The notes under the pieces were generated by a model that was not told where the DNA came from, searched no databases, and saw nothing but the letters and a program-made list of their open reading frames with translations. This document shows, one piece after another, positions 8,480 through 15,866 of a DNA stretch of 56,976 nt. This DNA comes from a bacterium. GTDB taxonomy: Bacteria > Armatimonadota > Chthonomonadetes > Chthonomonadales > Chthonomonadaceae. A program made the translations under genes and the position numbers. The stretch covers positions 1-56,976 of the forward strand of contig OMJJ01000278.1 in NCBI GenBank assembly GCA_900299305.1, in the 5' to 3' direction. The number at the start of each line of letters is the position of its first letter. The stretch's first letter is position 1.

Positions 8480-9367
8480 CTAAGCCGTTGCCAAAAGGGG
8501 CGCATCTTCCGCGTCGTAGGTCAGTACTTTTACCTTTACCGCCTCCACCAAGTCTTCGGGGGTAGATAGCCCCGACGCAATCCCTACTAGTTCCGCCGAA
8601 ATAAACTGCTCTGGAAGGAGTTCGTCTGCGTTTTGAACGTGGATGGTGTTCGGGTTGTAGTGCTTGCAGAGCGCGGCGAGTTCTACGGTGTTGGCACTGG
8701 TTCGTGAGCCGACCACAATCATCAGGGGTACTTTCTGCGCGAGTCCGATAGCGTCATCTTGACGGTTTTGCACGGGGCGGCAGATGGTGTTGATAATGCG
8801 TATCTCTTTGCACATCATCAGCATCTCGTTCACGATTTTGTTACAGAGTTCGAGGGCGTGGGTGGTTTGGAAAATCACCCCTACTTTTCGCATAAGAATG
8901 TAGTCTTGTTTCGCCTCGTGTAGCTCCTCGATGGTATCTATGACGAGTGCGGGCTGTTCGAGTGCGCCCAGAATCCCTTTTATCTCAGCGTGGTTTTTAT
9001 CGCCGATAATCACCACTTGGTAGCCGTCTCGCTCTAAGGTTTGTGCCGCCTCTTGAGCGCGTAGCACAATGGGGCAGGTCGCGTCTACAATGTCGATACC
9101 GCGTGAGCGTATCTCCTGAATTTTGGCTTTGGGCAGACCGTGAGCGCGAATGACCATGGTTCCGGTCTTCTCTGCTTCGTACTCTTCGATTTTGCGAAGC
9201 CCTTTGCCCTCTAGTTCGTCCGTAACACGCTTGTTGTGTACGAGGTCGCCCAGAATAAAGACCTCTTGGCGTTCTGCCAGTGCCTGCCGCGTTAGATTGA
9301 TAGCGCGTTTGACCCCAAAACAGAAGCCAACCTCTTTTGCCATAATGACTTTACGTTTTGTTTTCAC
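8480..9367 (-). CDS. ispH: 4-hydroxy-3-methylbut-2-enyl diphosphate reductase IspH
   Basis: A 295-residue iron-sulfur enzyme that makes IPP and DMAPP in the last step of the methylerythritol phosphate pathway. The three cluster-binding cysteines are present: Cys16 (EVGFCFGVKRA), Cys98 (DIVDATCPIV) and Cys196 (IINTICRPVQNRQ). Conserved histidines occur in LGDLVHNKRV and IRAHGLP. It starts at GTG 9365-9367, eight bases after AAGGAG. It sits between the three-gene insertion and hpnG, so isoprenoid supply and hopanoid tailoring are probably co-expressed. dxs, the first enzyme of the same pathway, lies about 7.5 kb away on the same strand. Confidence 0.95.
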   Translation of the reverse strand: MKTKRKVIMAKEVGFCFGVKRAINLTRQALAERQEVFILGDLVHNKRVTDELEGKGLRKIEEYEAEKTGTMVIRAHGLPKAKIQEIRSRGIDIVDATCPIVLRAQEAAQTLERDGYQVVIIGDKNHAEIKGILGALEQPALVIDTIEELHEAKQDYILMRKVGVIFQTTHALELCNKIVNEMLMMCKEIRIINTICRPVQNRQDDAIGLAQKVPLMIVVGSRTSANTVELAALCKHYNPNTIHVQNADELLPEQFISAELVGIASGLSTPEDLVEAVKVKVLTYDAEDAPLLATA

Positions 9368-9413
9368 TCGTTTTGCTCCTTCCGGTTTGAAAGACCGGGG
9401 ATAGTTTGCTTAC

Positions 9414-9731
9414 TCAGTATACAATCATTGTACCCTCTTGGGTATATTGGGGAGAGGTGTCCTCGCGTTCGTCTATAGAGAGCAGGGTTCCCCCATGACG
9501 CTCTGCCGCTTTTCTTGCCGCAACAAAATCCCTAGCGGCGGCAGTGGCAGGTTGTACAATAGCGGTATCATCCTCTACACGGGCTTGTAGGGAACGCTCA
9601 TAGATGCGTAAGACTTCGCTGGGAACACTCTCCCCCTCACACTTCCATATCCTATCCGTTATGGTAGCGATAACGGTTCCCATTCCAAACTCAAACCTCA
9701 CTCTTACGCCTGTCTTTATTAGGGTCTCCAT
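9414..9731 (-). CDS. Small protein of unknown function in the three-gene block inside the hopanoid cluster
   Basis: A 105-residue acidic protein with a good Shine-Dalgarno (GGGAGA) before its ATG and only four bases after the zincin-like gene, so translation is probably coupled. The first 40 residues look like a small beta barrel (VRVRFEFGMGTVIATITDRIW), perhaps an SH3-like fold. The rest is polar, with Ala and Glu-rich helix. There is no signal peptide, cysteine motif or nucleic-acid motif I can name. It could be a regulator or inhibitor of the neighbouring metalloprotease, which is inference from position. Confidence 0.6.
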   Translation of the reverse strand: METLIKTGVRVRFEFGMGTVIATITDRIWKCEGESVPSEVLRIYERSLQARVEDDTAIVQPATAAARDFVAARKAAERHGGTLLSIDEREDTSPQYTQEGTMIVY

Positions 9732-9735
9732 TGGC

Positions 9736-10515
9736 TTATCTCCCTCTCAAGCGGTTGTACACAAACGCAAAATACTCTGGGTCGTGTTGTGCGAACAGTT
9801 GTGGGTAGCGATAGAGATACTCCATCCCCATTGAGAGGATTTCACTTGCTTCACCATGATAGTCTTTGCCCATATACGGGTCAAGAAACTTATCTTTCCA
9901 AGCCCTCTCATCCGCTCCATAGTGCGGATTCCCCGTTAAATCTCTCAAACACTCTGTTGGTTCCGTGCCTGCACGTCGTTTTAGGAAGGCGAGAGACTGT
10001 TTCAATATCCTCTTATCCATATCTTCCAGCCAATGCCCTAACTCATGGAGGATAGTAGAGGCATCTTCACCGGGTGTCATACGAATAGTAGAGAAGCCTA
10101 CATATTGTGAACGTAGTACCCCGCTTCTGTTTGGAAACTGTGCCTCTATACGAACCTGTCTACCCTCTATTGCAGGGTGCGTCGTAAGGTTCGTAAAAAG
10201 CCTTACTCCCTCATTGATAGCAAGAGTGTCCTTGTGTGCCTTCAAACTCGTATGAACACGCACTTTAGCAGGGGTAGGAACGTTTATAATGCTCTGTAGT
10301 TCTTGTTGCCTTGCCTCCCTTAGTTGACGAAGTTCTGCCTCTACCTCATTACGGCGATTTTCTAGTTCCGTAAGAACGTCCAGATTTTGTATAACGGTGG
10401 ATGCCGTAAGGAGTACTCTATCAAGGTGGTCATAACGCTTTACGAGTTCTTCGATTCCTGTATACTTTACCGCCAACCCCTGAACCCGCCTTGCCGCCTC
10501 CTCACCTGATAGCAT
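9736..10515 (-). CDS. Zincin-like metalloprotease-domain protein (HELGH), phage MuF/toxin-type C-terminus
   Basis: A 259-residue protein. Residues 1-75 are helical with a short coiled coil (ELENRRNEVEAELRQLREAR). The C-terminal domain carries a zinc site: His157, Glu158 and His161 in ILHELGHWLE, with a glutamate in HGEASEILSMGMEYL as likely third ligand. The ending DPEYFAFVYNRLRGR resembles the metallopeptidase domains fused to phage head-morphogenesis and polymorphic-toxin proteins. There is no signal peptide, so action is probably in the cytoplasm or after injection. GGGAG precedes the ATG. Its natural substrate is unknown. It lies between an XisI-like gene and an unknown small gene. Confidence 0.7.
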   Translation of the reverse strand: MLSGEEAARRVQGLAVKYTGIEELVKRYDHLDRVLLTASTVIQNLDVLTELENRRNEVEAELRQLREARQQELQSIINVPTPAKVRVHTSLKAHKDTLAINEGVRLFTNLTTHPAIEGRQVRIEAQFPNRSGVLRSQYVGFSTIRMTPGEDASTILHELGHWLEDMDKRILKQSLAFLKRRAGTEPTECLRDLTGNPHYGADERAWKDKFLDPYMGKDYHGEASEILSMGMEYLYRYPQLFAQHDPEYFAFVYNRLRGR

Positions 10516-10548
10516 ACTGAACTCCCTATGACTAAGACGGGGTACCTC

Positions 10549-10851
10549 TTATCCCACTACAAAGTCTGTTGTGGGACGGAGTGCAGGGGCATTAAAAGCA
10601 AGGATAATGCGATTATGCGGAACTCCTGCCTCTGCAAGCAGATTGGCTACCCCCACTTCTGTCCCGTCCTCATGTATCCATACTTGATGAATACGGCGAG
10701 AGGCTTCCCACCCTTCGTCTAAGAGCAGAAACTGCCCGTTTATCGGGTCGAACGCCATAAGGGTACGTATATTGTCTGAAGTTGCATACCGTTTGGCACA
10801 TTCGCAAAGAGTGTGTTCAATAATGTCGACATCTTGTTCTAAGGTAGCCAT
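10549..10851 (-). CDS. XisI-like protein (fdxN element excision controlling factor family)
   Basis: A 100-residue protein with the XisI family pattern: MAFDPINGQFLLLDEGWE, then RRIHQVWIHEDGTEVGVAN, then LLAEAGVPHNRIILAFNAP and an ending TTDFVVG. XisI was described with XisH and XisF in excision of the cyanobacterial fdxN element, but the family is widespread and mostly of unknown role. No XisH nuclease-like partner is next to it, so it is an orphan. GAGGTG precedes the ATG. The upstream neighbour is hpnA, 34 bases away, and the downstream neighbour is the zincin-like gene. Confidence 0.8.
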   Translation of the reverse strand: MATLEQDVDIIEHTLCECAKRYATSDNIRTLMAFDPINGQFLLLDEGWEASRRIHQVWIHEDGTEVGVANLLAEAGVPHNRIILAFNAPALRPTTDFVVG

Positions 10852-10885
10852 TGCACTATCACCTCAACAGGCTATCGTATCCGTA

Positions 10886-11890
10886 CTACCGTCGCACATA
10901 GCCATTCGCCTGATACCACGCTACGGCGCGTTGTAGTGCCTCTTCTATGGGGGATTGGGGCAAGCCTAGTTCCCGCACGGCTTTAGAGGCATCGAAGAAC
11001 ATACGATACTTTGCCATTTTCACCCCTTCAAAGGGATGAGCGGGGGTACGACGTAGCACTTTTGTTACGAAAAGACTCTCTGCTCCCACTGCAAGGTACG
11101 CCACGGGATAGGGTATCTGCACTTTGGGGGCAGGAATACCCGTTATCTGTGCAAGGGTATCCAGTATCTCTTTTAGGGTCATGTTGCGGTTGCCCAGAAT
11201 GTACTTCTCGCCGGGTTTGCCGCGCTCACCTGCCAGTAGGGTTCCCTCCGCAACATCGCGCACATCCACAAGGTTCAGCCCTGTATCAAGGTAGGCGGGC
11301 ATTTTACGGTTTAGGAAGTCCACGATAATCTGACCTGTAGGAGTGGGCTTGATGTCCTGCTCACCCACAGGGGTACTCGGATTGGTAACGACAACAGGAA
11401 GCCCCTTTGCCACAAACGAGAGTGCCTCCTGCTCTGCCAGAAACTTTGACCGCTTGTAGTGTCCTATCATCTTGGCTTCGGAGACGGGGGTCTCTTCTGT
11501 ACCCGCAGTGCCGTCGCTAGGGATACCCAACGCCCCTACCGTACTGGTATAGACGACGGTCTGCACTCCCGCAGAGAGGGCGGCTTGTAGCAGTGCGCGA
11601 GTCCCCTCGATGTTGGTTTTGTACAGTTCTTGCGGGTCGGGCGACCAGAGGCGGTAGTCCGCCGCCACATGATAGAGCGCATCGCACCCCTGTATCGCCT
11701 GTTGGAGTGAGGCGGGGTCGTTCAGGTCGCCCGCCACGATTTCGCACAGGCGCGGGTCGAGGTTTTGCAGGTTATCTTTACGGCTATTGGGACGTGCCAG
11801 CGCACGAATAGCCACTCCGCGCTCTACCAGTAGCCGCGCTACATGAGAGCCGACAAAGCCCGTTCCCCCCGTTACCAGAGCCTTTTTCAC
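10886..11890 (-). CDS. hpnA: Hopanoid-associated NAD-dependent sugar epimerase/reductase HpnA
   Basis: A 334-residue extended short-chain dehydrogenase. The N-terminal Rossmann motif is TGGTGFVGSHVARLL and the catalytic Tyr-Lys pair is in GHYKRSKFLAEQEA. Mid-region VVYTSTVGALG and the C-terminal LGNRNMTLKEILDTLA are typical of the HpnA (dihydroflavonol reductase-like) family found in hopanoid clusters. Its exact reaction on the hopanoid side chain is not settled. It starts at GTG 11888-11890 with AGAGGT five bases upstream, nine bases after hpnH ends, so the two are co-transcribed. Confidence 0.88.
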   Translation of the reverse strand: MKKALVTGGTGFVGSHVARLLVERGVAIRALARPNSRKDNLQNLDPRLCEIVAGDLNDPASLQQAIQGCDALYHVAADYRLWSPDPQELYKTNIEGTRALLQAALSAGVQTVVYTSTVGALGIPSDGTAGTEETPVSEAKMIGHYKRSKFLAEQEALSFVAKGLPVVVTNPSTPVGEQDIKPTPTGQIIVDFLNRKMPAYLDTGLNLVDVRDVAEGTLLAGERGKPGEKYILGNRNMTLKEILDTLAQITGIPAPKVQIPYPVAYLAVGAESLFVTKVLRRTPAHPFEGVKMAKYRMFFDASKAVRELGLPQSPIEEALQRAVAWYQANGYVRR

Positions 11891-11899
11891 GCGCTACCT

Positions 11900-12904
11900 C
11901 TACTTCGAGAGCGACCACATAGCAAGTTGAAGGGTTCCCTTCATAGACTTCATCGCCTCCGAGACCGCACTATGCTCGAAGCCGCTGTGCATCTTGCAGT
12001 TTTGGCAACGCGGGTCTTGGCGGGATTCCCAGTATGCCCAGTCGGTCTTCTCCCAAAACTCCTGCCAGTTCTCGTAGTAGCCCTCGCCCTCTACCAGATA
12101 GCAGGGTGCTTTCCAGCCTTTAGGGGTGTAGTTGACGGTAGACCAGGGGGCGCAAGGTAGTTCGCGTAGCCCTGCCGCAAACTCTAGGAACATGGGGGTC
12201 GCATTGACTTTGTACTTTGCCGAGAAGTCGCGAATTTGGCGGAACTTATCGTGTATCTGCTCTTTGGTAAGGAAGATGTCCTTTTCTACACTCTCGTATT
12301 CGTAGCCGGGAGAGATAAGAATCCCATTCGCTTTGAGGTTGTCTACCAGTTGGCAGAGTTCTTCTACTTCGGTAACGGAGGTCTCTTTATAGACGGTGGT
12401 GTTGATAAAGACGTAGTAGCCGAGTTCACGCCCTTTTTTAATCGCTTCTACTGCTTTATCGAAGATTCCTTGGCGGTTGACCACAAAGTCGTGGGTTTCA
12501 CGCATACCGTCGAGGTGTACCATAATGAAGAGGTTTGGGCTAGGAGGAATGACCCCAAAAATCTTCTCTTCCATCTTAATGGCGTTGGTACAGAGAATAA
12601 TGTACTTCCCTCGTGCAATTAGCCCTTCAATTAGTTCTTTGAGTTCGGGGTAGAGGGTGGGTTCTCCGCCGCAGATATTGATGATGGGCGCACCGCTATC
12701 CTCTACGGCTTTGAAGCAGGTTTCGAGGCTCATACGGTCTTTGAGTTTGCCAGTGTGACGCTCTACAGAACAGCCCAAACAGGCGAGGTTACAGGTATAG
12801 AGAGGCTCTAGCATCAGCACAGTGGGGTAACGCTTGTTGCCGGTGCGCTCCATTTTGGTACGGTGCCGTGCTTGCGCCATCGTAAATCCGATAGGGTATC
12901 GCAT
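11900..12904 (-). CDS. hpnH: Adenosyl-hopene transferase HpnH (radical SAM)
   Basis: A 334-residue radical SAM enzyme that attaches the adenosyl group to the hopanoid, the first step of extended side-chain synthesis. The 4Fe-4S cysteines are Cys38, Cys42 and Cys45 in LYTCNLACLGC (CX3CX2C). The SAM-binding GGEP motif is in PIINICGGEPTLYPELKE. The N-terminal KRYPTVLMLEPLYTC matches HpnH closely. The C-terminal CQNCKMHSGFEHSAV is also an HpnH hallmark. AAGGA precedes the ATG at 12904. It is the first gene of the minus-strand hopanoid run. The upstream interval to 13048 contains a TATACT-like -10 but no clear -35. Confidence 0.93.
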   Translation of the reverse strand: MRYPIGFTMAQARHRTKMERTGNKRYPTVLMLEPLYTCNLACLGCSVERHTGKLKDRMSLETCFKAVEDSGAPIINICGGEPTLYPELKELIEGLIARGKYIILCTNAIKMEEKIFGVIPPSPNLFIMVHLDGMRETHDFVVNRQGIFDKAVEAIKKGRELGYYVFINTTVYKETSVTEVEELCQLVDNLKANGILISPGYEYESVEKDIFLTKEQIHDKFRQIRDFSAKYKVNATPMFLEFAAGLRELPCAPWSTVNYTPKGWKAPCYLVEGEGYYENWQEFWEKTDWAYWESRQDPRCQNCKMHSGFEHSAVSEAMKSMKGTLQLAMWSLSK

Positions 12905-13048
12905 TCGTGGTTTCCTTTGAGACTACCCCACTTAGGTCTGGTGTACGGGATGCGGGGTCGAGTTTCTAGTAATTTTGGATTAAGTATACCCTATCTGGTG
13001 TGGCAGGTGGGAAAATCCGTTGTTAAGGAAGAGGAGGAGTAAGGAGGT

Positions 13049-14140
13049 TTAGTCCCAAGTGATGCCCATACGTAGCCGCTCTTTGCGCCGTCGGTTGACC
13101 TCGTACACAAAGGCGAGTACCTCTGCTACTGCCTGATAGAGTTCGGAGGGGATTTCGTAGCCTATCTCTACTTGCCGATAGAGCGCACGGGCTAGGGGGG
13201 GATTTTCGATAATGGGGACATCGGCATCTACCGCAATTTCACGAATACGGAACGCCACCAAGTCCATCCCCTTTGCCACCACAATCGGCGCACCCATCTC
13301 TTCGGCGGAGTAGCGTATGGCGACAGCGTAGTGGGTAGGGTTTGTGACAATGGCATCGGCAGAGGGAACAGAGTCCATCATGCGCTTCTGAGAAATCTCT
13401 CTCTGTTTTGCCCGAATTTTTGCCTTTATCTGCGGGTTGAACTCGTTATGCTTAAACTCCTCTTTTACCTCTTGCTTGGTCATGCGGAGCTGCTTCTCTA
13501 GGGAGTAGCGTTGGAAGGCGTAGTCGAGGGCGGCAAGCACCAGCATCGTTCCCACAATTTTGAGAGCCATGCCGTATATTAGTTCCCCAATAAGCCCCAC
13601 CGCAAGCCGCAAATCCATGCGCCATATCACCATCAGTTGCGGGTAGCTGTCGCGTACTGCGTTGTAGGCTATCCAGGCACAGATACCGATTTTGTAGAAG
13701 TTCTTGAAGAGTTCGACAAAGGAGCGCATAGAGACGAAGTTTTTGAGACCGTTGAGAGGGTTGAGTTTCTGGAAGTTGGGCTTAATGGATTCGACTGCCC
13801 ACAGGGGTCCCACCTGTGCCACATTCACAACGATACCCACTATCATGGCGGTTAGGAGAATGGGGGCAAGTACGCGCCCAATGGTCATTATCGCGACGAG
13901 GTTATCGGATTGGAACCGCTGTTGAGAGAACTCGGCGGGGTCTAGGTGACGCACCACGTGGTCGAAATAGGCAGTTATCCCCTCTACGGCAGTGTGCATA
14001 AAGGAGTTCATCACCATAAGTAGCCCAAACAGCACCGCTACGGAGGAGAGTTCCACCGATTTCGCGACCTGCCCCTTTTTGCGTGCGTCGCTACGCCTAC
14101 GGGCTGTTGGGGCTTCTGTTTTCTCTGCATCTTCCGGCAT
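13049..14140 (-). CDS. flhB: Flagellar type III export protein FlhB
   Basis: A 363-residue FlhB/YscU-family export switch protein. It has the family start EDAEKTEAPTARRRSDARKKGQ, four membrane helices within about residues 30-210, the linker EVKEEFKHNEFNPQIKAKIR and the autocleavage site NPTH at residues 267-270 (VTNPTHYAVAIRY). Cleavage there changes the export specificity from hook to filament subunits. The N-terminal wording fits the flagellar branch better than injectisome homologues. No other flagellar gene is seen in the window, which is unusual because flhB normally sits with fliR and flhA. AGGAGAG precedes the ATG. Confidence 0.92.
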   Translation of the reverse strand: MPEDAEKTEAPTARRRSDARKKGQVAKSVELSSVAVLFGLLMVMNSFMHTAVEGITAYFDHVVRHLDPAEFSQQRFQSDNLVAIMTIGRVLAPILLTAMIVGIVVNVAQVGPLWAVESIKPNFQKLNPLNGLKNFVSMRSFVELFKNFYKIGICAWIAYNAVRDSYPQLMVIWRMDLRLAVGLIGELIYGMALKIVGTMLVLAALDYAFQRYSLEKQLRMTKQEVKEEFKHNEFNPQIKAKIRAKQREISQKRMMDSVPSADAIVTNPTHYAVAIRYSAEEMGAPIVVAKGMDLVAFRIREIAVDADVPIIENPPLARALYRQVEIGYEIPSELYQAVAEVLAFVYEVNRRRKERLRMGITWD

Positions 14141-14222
14141 GGGTCTCTCCTAGAGGAACTACCTTCTGCTTATAAGTGTCGGGTAAAGCAAAGCAGATTC
14201 TGGAGTCGGTGCGAATCGTGCG

Positions 14223-14251
14223 TTGACATATCTACCAAATAGTAGCATACT
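14223..14251 (+). promoter_or_regulatory. Sigma-70 type promoter and probable operator ahead of the RHH/phosphatase pair
   Basis: TTGACA at 14223-14228 and CATACT at 14246-14251 are separated by 17 bases. The spacer and the following bases repeat CTACC, AGTAG, CTACC and TACT in both orientations (CTACCAAATAGTAG is a near palindrome). That pattern is what a ribbon-helix-helix repressor would bind, so the pair may be autoregulated. The transcription start would be near 14258, about 27 bases before the ATG at 14285. Confidence 0.55.
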
Positions 14252-14284
14252 CTACCTACTTTTGATATGATAGGGAGGTGCGAT

Positions 14285-14665
14285 ATGCCTCTTACGCGAG
14301 TTACTCTTACTTTAGCCCCTCATATTGTTGAAGGGATACGCACTGAGAGCAGGGGCAATCTTAGCCGTTATGTGAATCAAGTTCTGGAAGAGCATTTAGA
14401 GGAGCTACGTCGCCAACATCTTCGAGACGTATTAAAAGTAGGCTACTTAGAAGAAGCCGATTTGGACTTAGAAATAACCCACGAGTATCGTTTTGTGGAT
14501 GCAACAGGAAATGAGGCACTACAAGGTTGTAAAGCAGAAACTCAGCGTACCTTAAAGGAAGTAGGTAAACCTTCCTCTTTCTTAAAAACGGCTCTTTCTG
14601 CGAGTATTGAAGGTCCGGAGGACTGGGCAGCAAATTTAGACACATATCTCTATGGGGAGAGATAA
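14285..14665 (+). CDS. Ribbon-helix-helix-like DNA-binding protein, candidate antitoxin
   Basis: A 126-residue protein. The ATG at 14285 follows GGGAGG with good spacing; an ATG at 14267 is less likely. The N-terminus has one beta strand (TRVTLTLAP) followed by two helices (HIVEGIRTESRGNLSRYVNQVLEEHLEELRR), the layout of CopG/Arc ribbon-helix-helix dimers. The acidic C-terminal 75 residues could wrap a partner, as antitoxin tails do. It is followed nine bases later by a phosphatase-like gene and preceded by a promoter with repeated half-sites. The DNA-binding call is fairly good; the antitoxin call is inference. Confidence 0.6.
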   Translation: MPLTRVTLTLAPHIVEGIRTESRGNLSRYVNQVLEEHLEELRRQHLRDVLKVGYLEEADLDLEITHEYRFVDATGNEALQGCKAETQRTLKEVGKPSSFLKTALSASIEGPEDWAANLDTYLYGER

Positions 14666-14674
14666 GGAAAGCCC

Positions 14675-15136
14675 ATGCCCATTTGTCGTGATGTATTTCG
14701 AGGGGATGTGCTTGCCATTCAAGTGCTTGACCGTGCAAGCATTGTAAGGTGTTCCCACTCCGAGAAGTTCGCCGTTATCTCTATCACTGACCCTCAACTC
14801 AAACACCCCGTGGTCGCGCCCAATAAGTTTTGTAGCGCAATTTTACAACTGAGTTTCTCCGATGTAGATGAGCGTCTTGCTAAGTTAAGTATTGCCTCAC
14901 CCTATGTAACCCCGTTCTCTACCCTTATGGCTCAAATGATAGCGACCTTTGTACGGCAGGAGATTGCGCTAGGAGTAAATCTCACCGTGGTGCAGTGTGA
15001 TGCAGGGATGTCGCGTTCGGCAGGGGTTGCCTCTGCTCTCAGCCAGTACTACAACCATGACGAGGCTTTCTTTTTAGCGCACTATCGCCCTAACCGTTGG
15101 GTACGGCGGCTTGTATTAGAGGCTTTGCAGAATTAA
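14675..15136 (+). CDS. Dual-specificity/tyrosine phosphatase-like protein (CX5R)
   Basis: A 153-residue protein with a complete protein-tyrosine phosphatase signature: Cys108 and Arg114 in VVQCDAGMSRSAGVASAL. An aspartate-rich segment (LQLSFSDVDERL) and the helix after the P-loop fit the small phosphatases found in phages and bacterial accessory regions. AAGGA precedes the ATG. It is the second gene of a probable operon with the RHH protein and converges on the restriction gene, 11 bases away. Possible roles are a toxin neutralised by the upstream protein, a nucleotide phosphatase, or a host-signalling phosphatase; the sequence does not decide. Confidence 0.75.
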   Translation: MPICRDVFRGDVLAIQVLDRASIVRCSHSEKFAVISITDPQLKHPVVAPNKFCSAILQLSFSDVDERLAKLSIASPYVTPFSTLMAQMIATFVRQEIALGVNLTVVQCDAGMSRSAGVASALSQYYNHDEAFFLAHYRPNRWVRRLVLEALQN

Positions 15137-15147
15137 TTCGTATATGA

Positions 15148-15864
15148 CTAGCTCATTTGCCTCTGATATGCCCCCCGAATTGCCTCTGCTAACCCATCCG
15201 AAGCCACCTTATAGCCTTCAAACTCGCGGATATTATCTTGGTGTACATGGAGTTGCCCCTCTCCCACATTGCCCCTATGCTGTCCTTTGGAGTAGTATCT
15301 GTTTGCCTCCACCTCATTGGAAGAGAGTACCCAATACCGAATCACATCTCTCCAGACTGCTATCCACACAAAAACATCACAACAGGTAGGCTTAATCTGT
15401 TGGAAGTTCATATCAAAGGGGCGTTCTGAGTCAGATGCGAGTGCTTTTATATAGAGAGGTTCCGTACTATTTGCGTCAACGGCTCTGGAGGCTTTTACTT
15501 CGATTCTGATTTTGCTATCCAAAAAGAAGTCATACTGCCCAGAATAGGCGGTATCTAGTTTTCGAGAAGGTTTTTGGAGGTCTGGAACTAGCCCTTTTAG
15601 GTGTGTTTGCGCCCAAGACTCTCCAAAAGTTCTAGGTGCACTTATCTCAAAAAGAGATAGAAACATATTACGGTCTAAATAGTCATCTCGTATCTCATAA
15701 TAGTCTTCTAAAGTGAGAACGCCTCGACCCAAAAGGGTAGAAATCGTGTATTCAAACGCATTAAAGGGGTAGACCGAGAAGACATCTTCTATTCTCTCCC
15801 TAACGGTTATCGCGTCGGGAAGTTCGTTGATAAGAGCATCCAGTTGTGCTTTTAGTATCTCCAT
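15148..15864 (-). CDS. Type II restriction endonuclease (PD-(D/E)XK)
   Basis: A 238-residue protein next to a DNA methyltransferase. The likely active site is Asp112-X9-Glu122-Val-Lys124 (YDFFLDSKIRIEVKASRA), a PD-(D/E)XK arrangement. The N-terminal half is helical and acidic. The C-terminal YYSKGQHRGNVGEGQLHV resembles a DNA-contact loop region in Type II enzymes. It starts two bases after the methyltransferase stop, so translation is coupled, with methylase first as expected for protection before cleavage. The recognition sequence cannot be told. Base composition is somewhat more AT-rich than dxs upstream, hinting at acquisition. Confidence 0.8.
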   Translation of the reverse strand: MEILKAQLDALINELPDAITVRERIEDVFSVYPFNAFEYTISTLLGRGVLTLEDYYEIRDDYLDRNMFLSLFEISAPRTFGESWAQTHLKGLVPDLQKPSRKLDTAYSGQYDFFLDSKIRIEVKASRAVDANSTEPLYIKALASDSERPFDMNFQQIKPTCCDVFVWIAVWRDVIRYWVLSSNEVEANRYYSKGQHRGNVGEGQLHVHQDNIREFEGYKVASDGLAEAIRGAYQRQMS

Positions 15865-15866
15865 CT

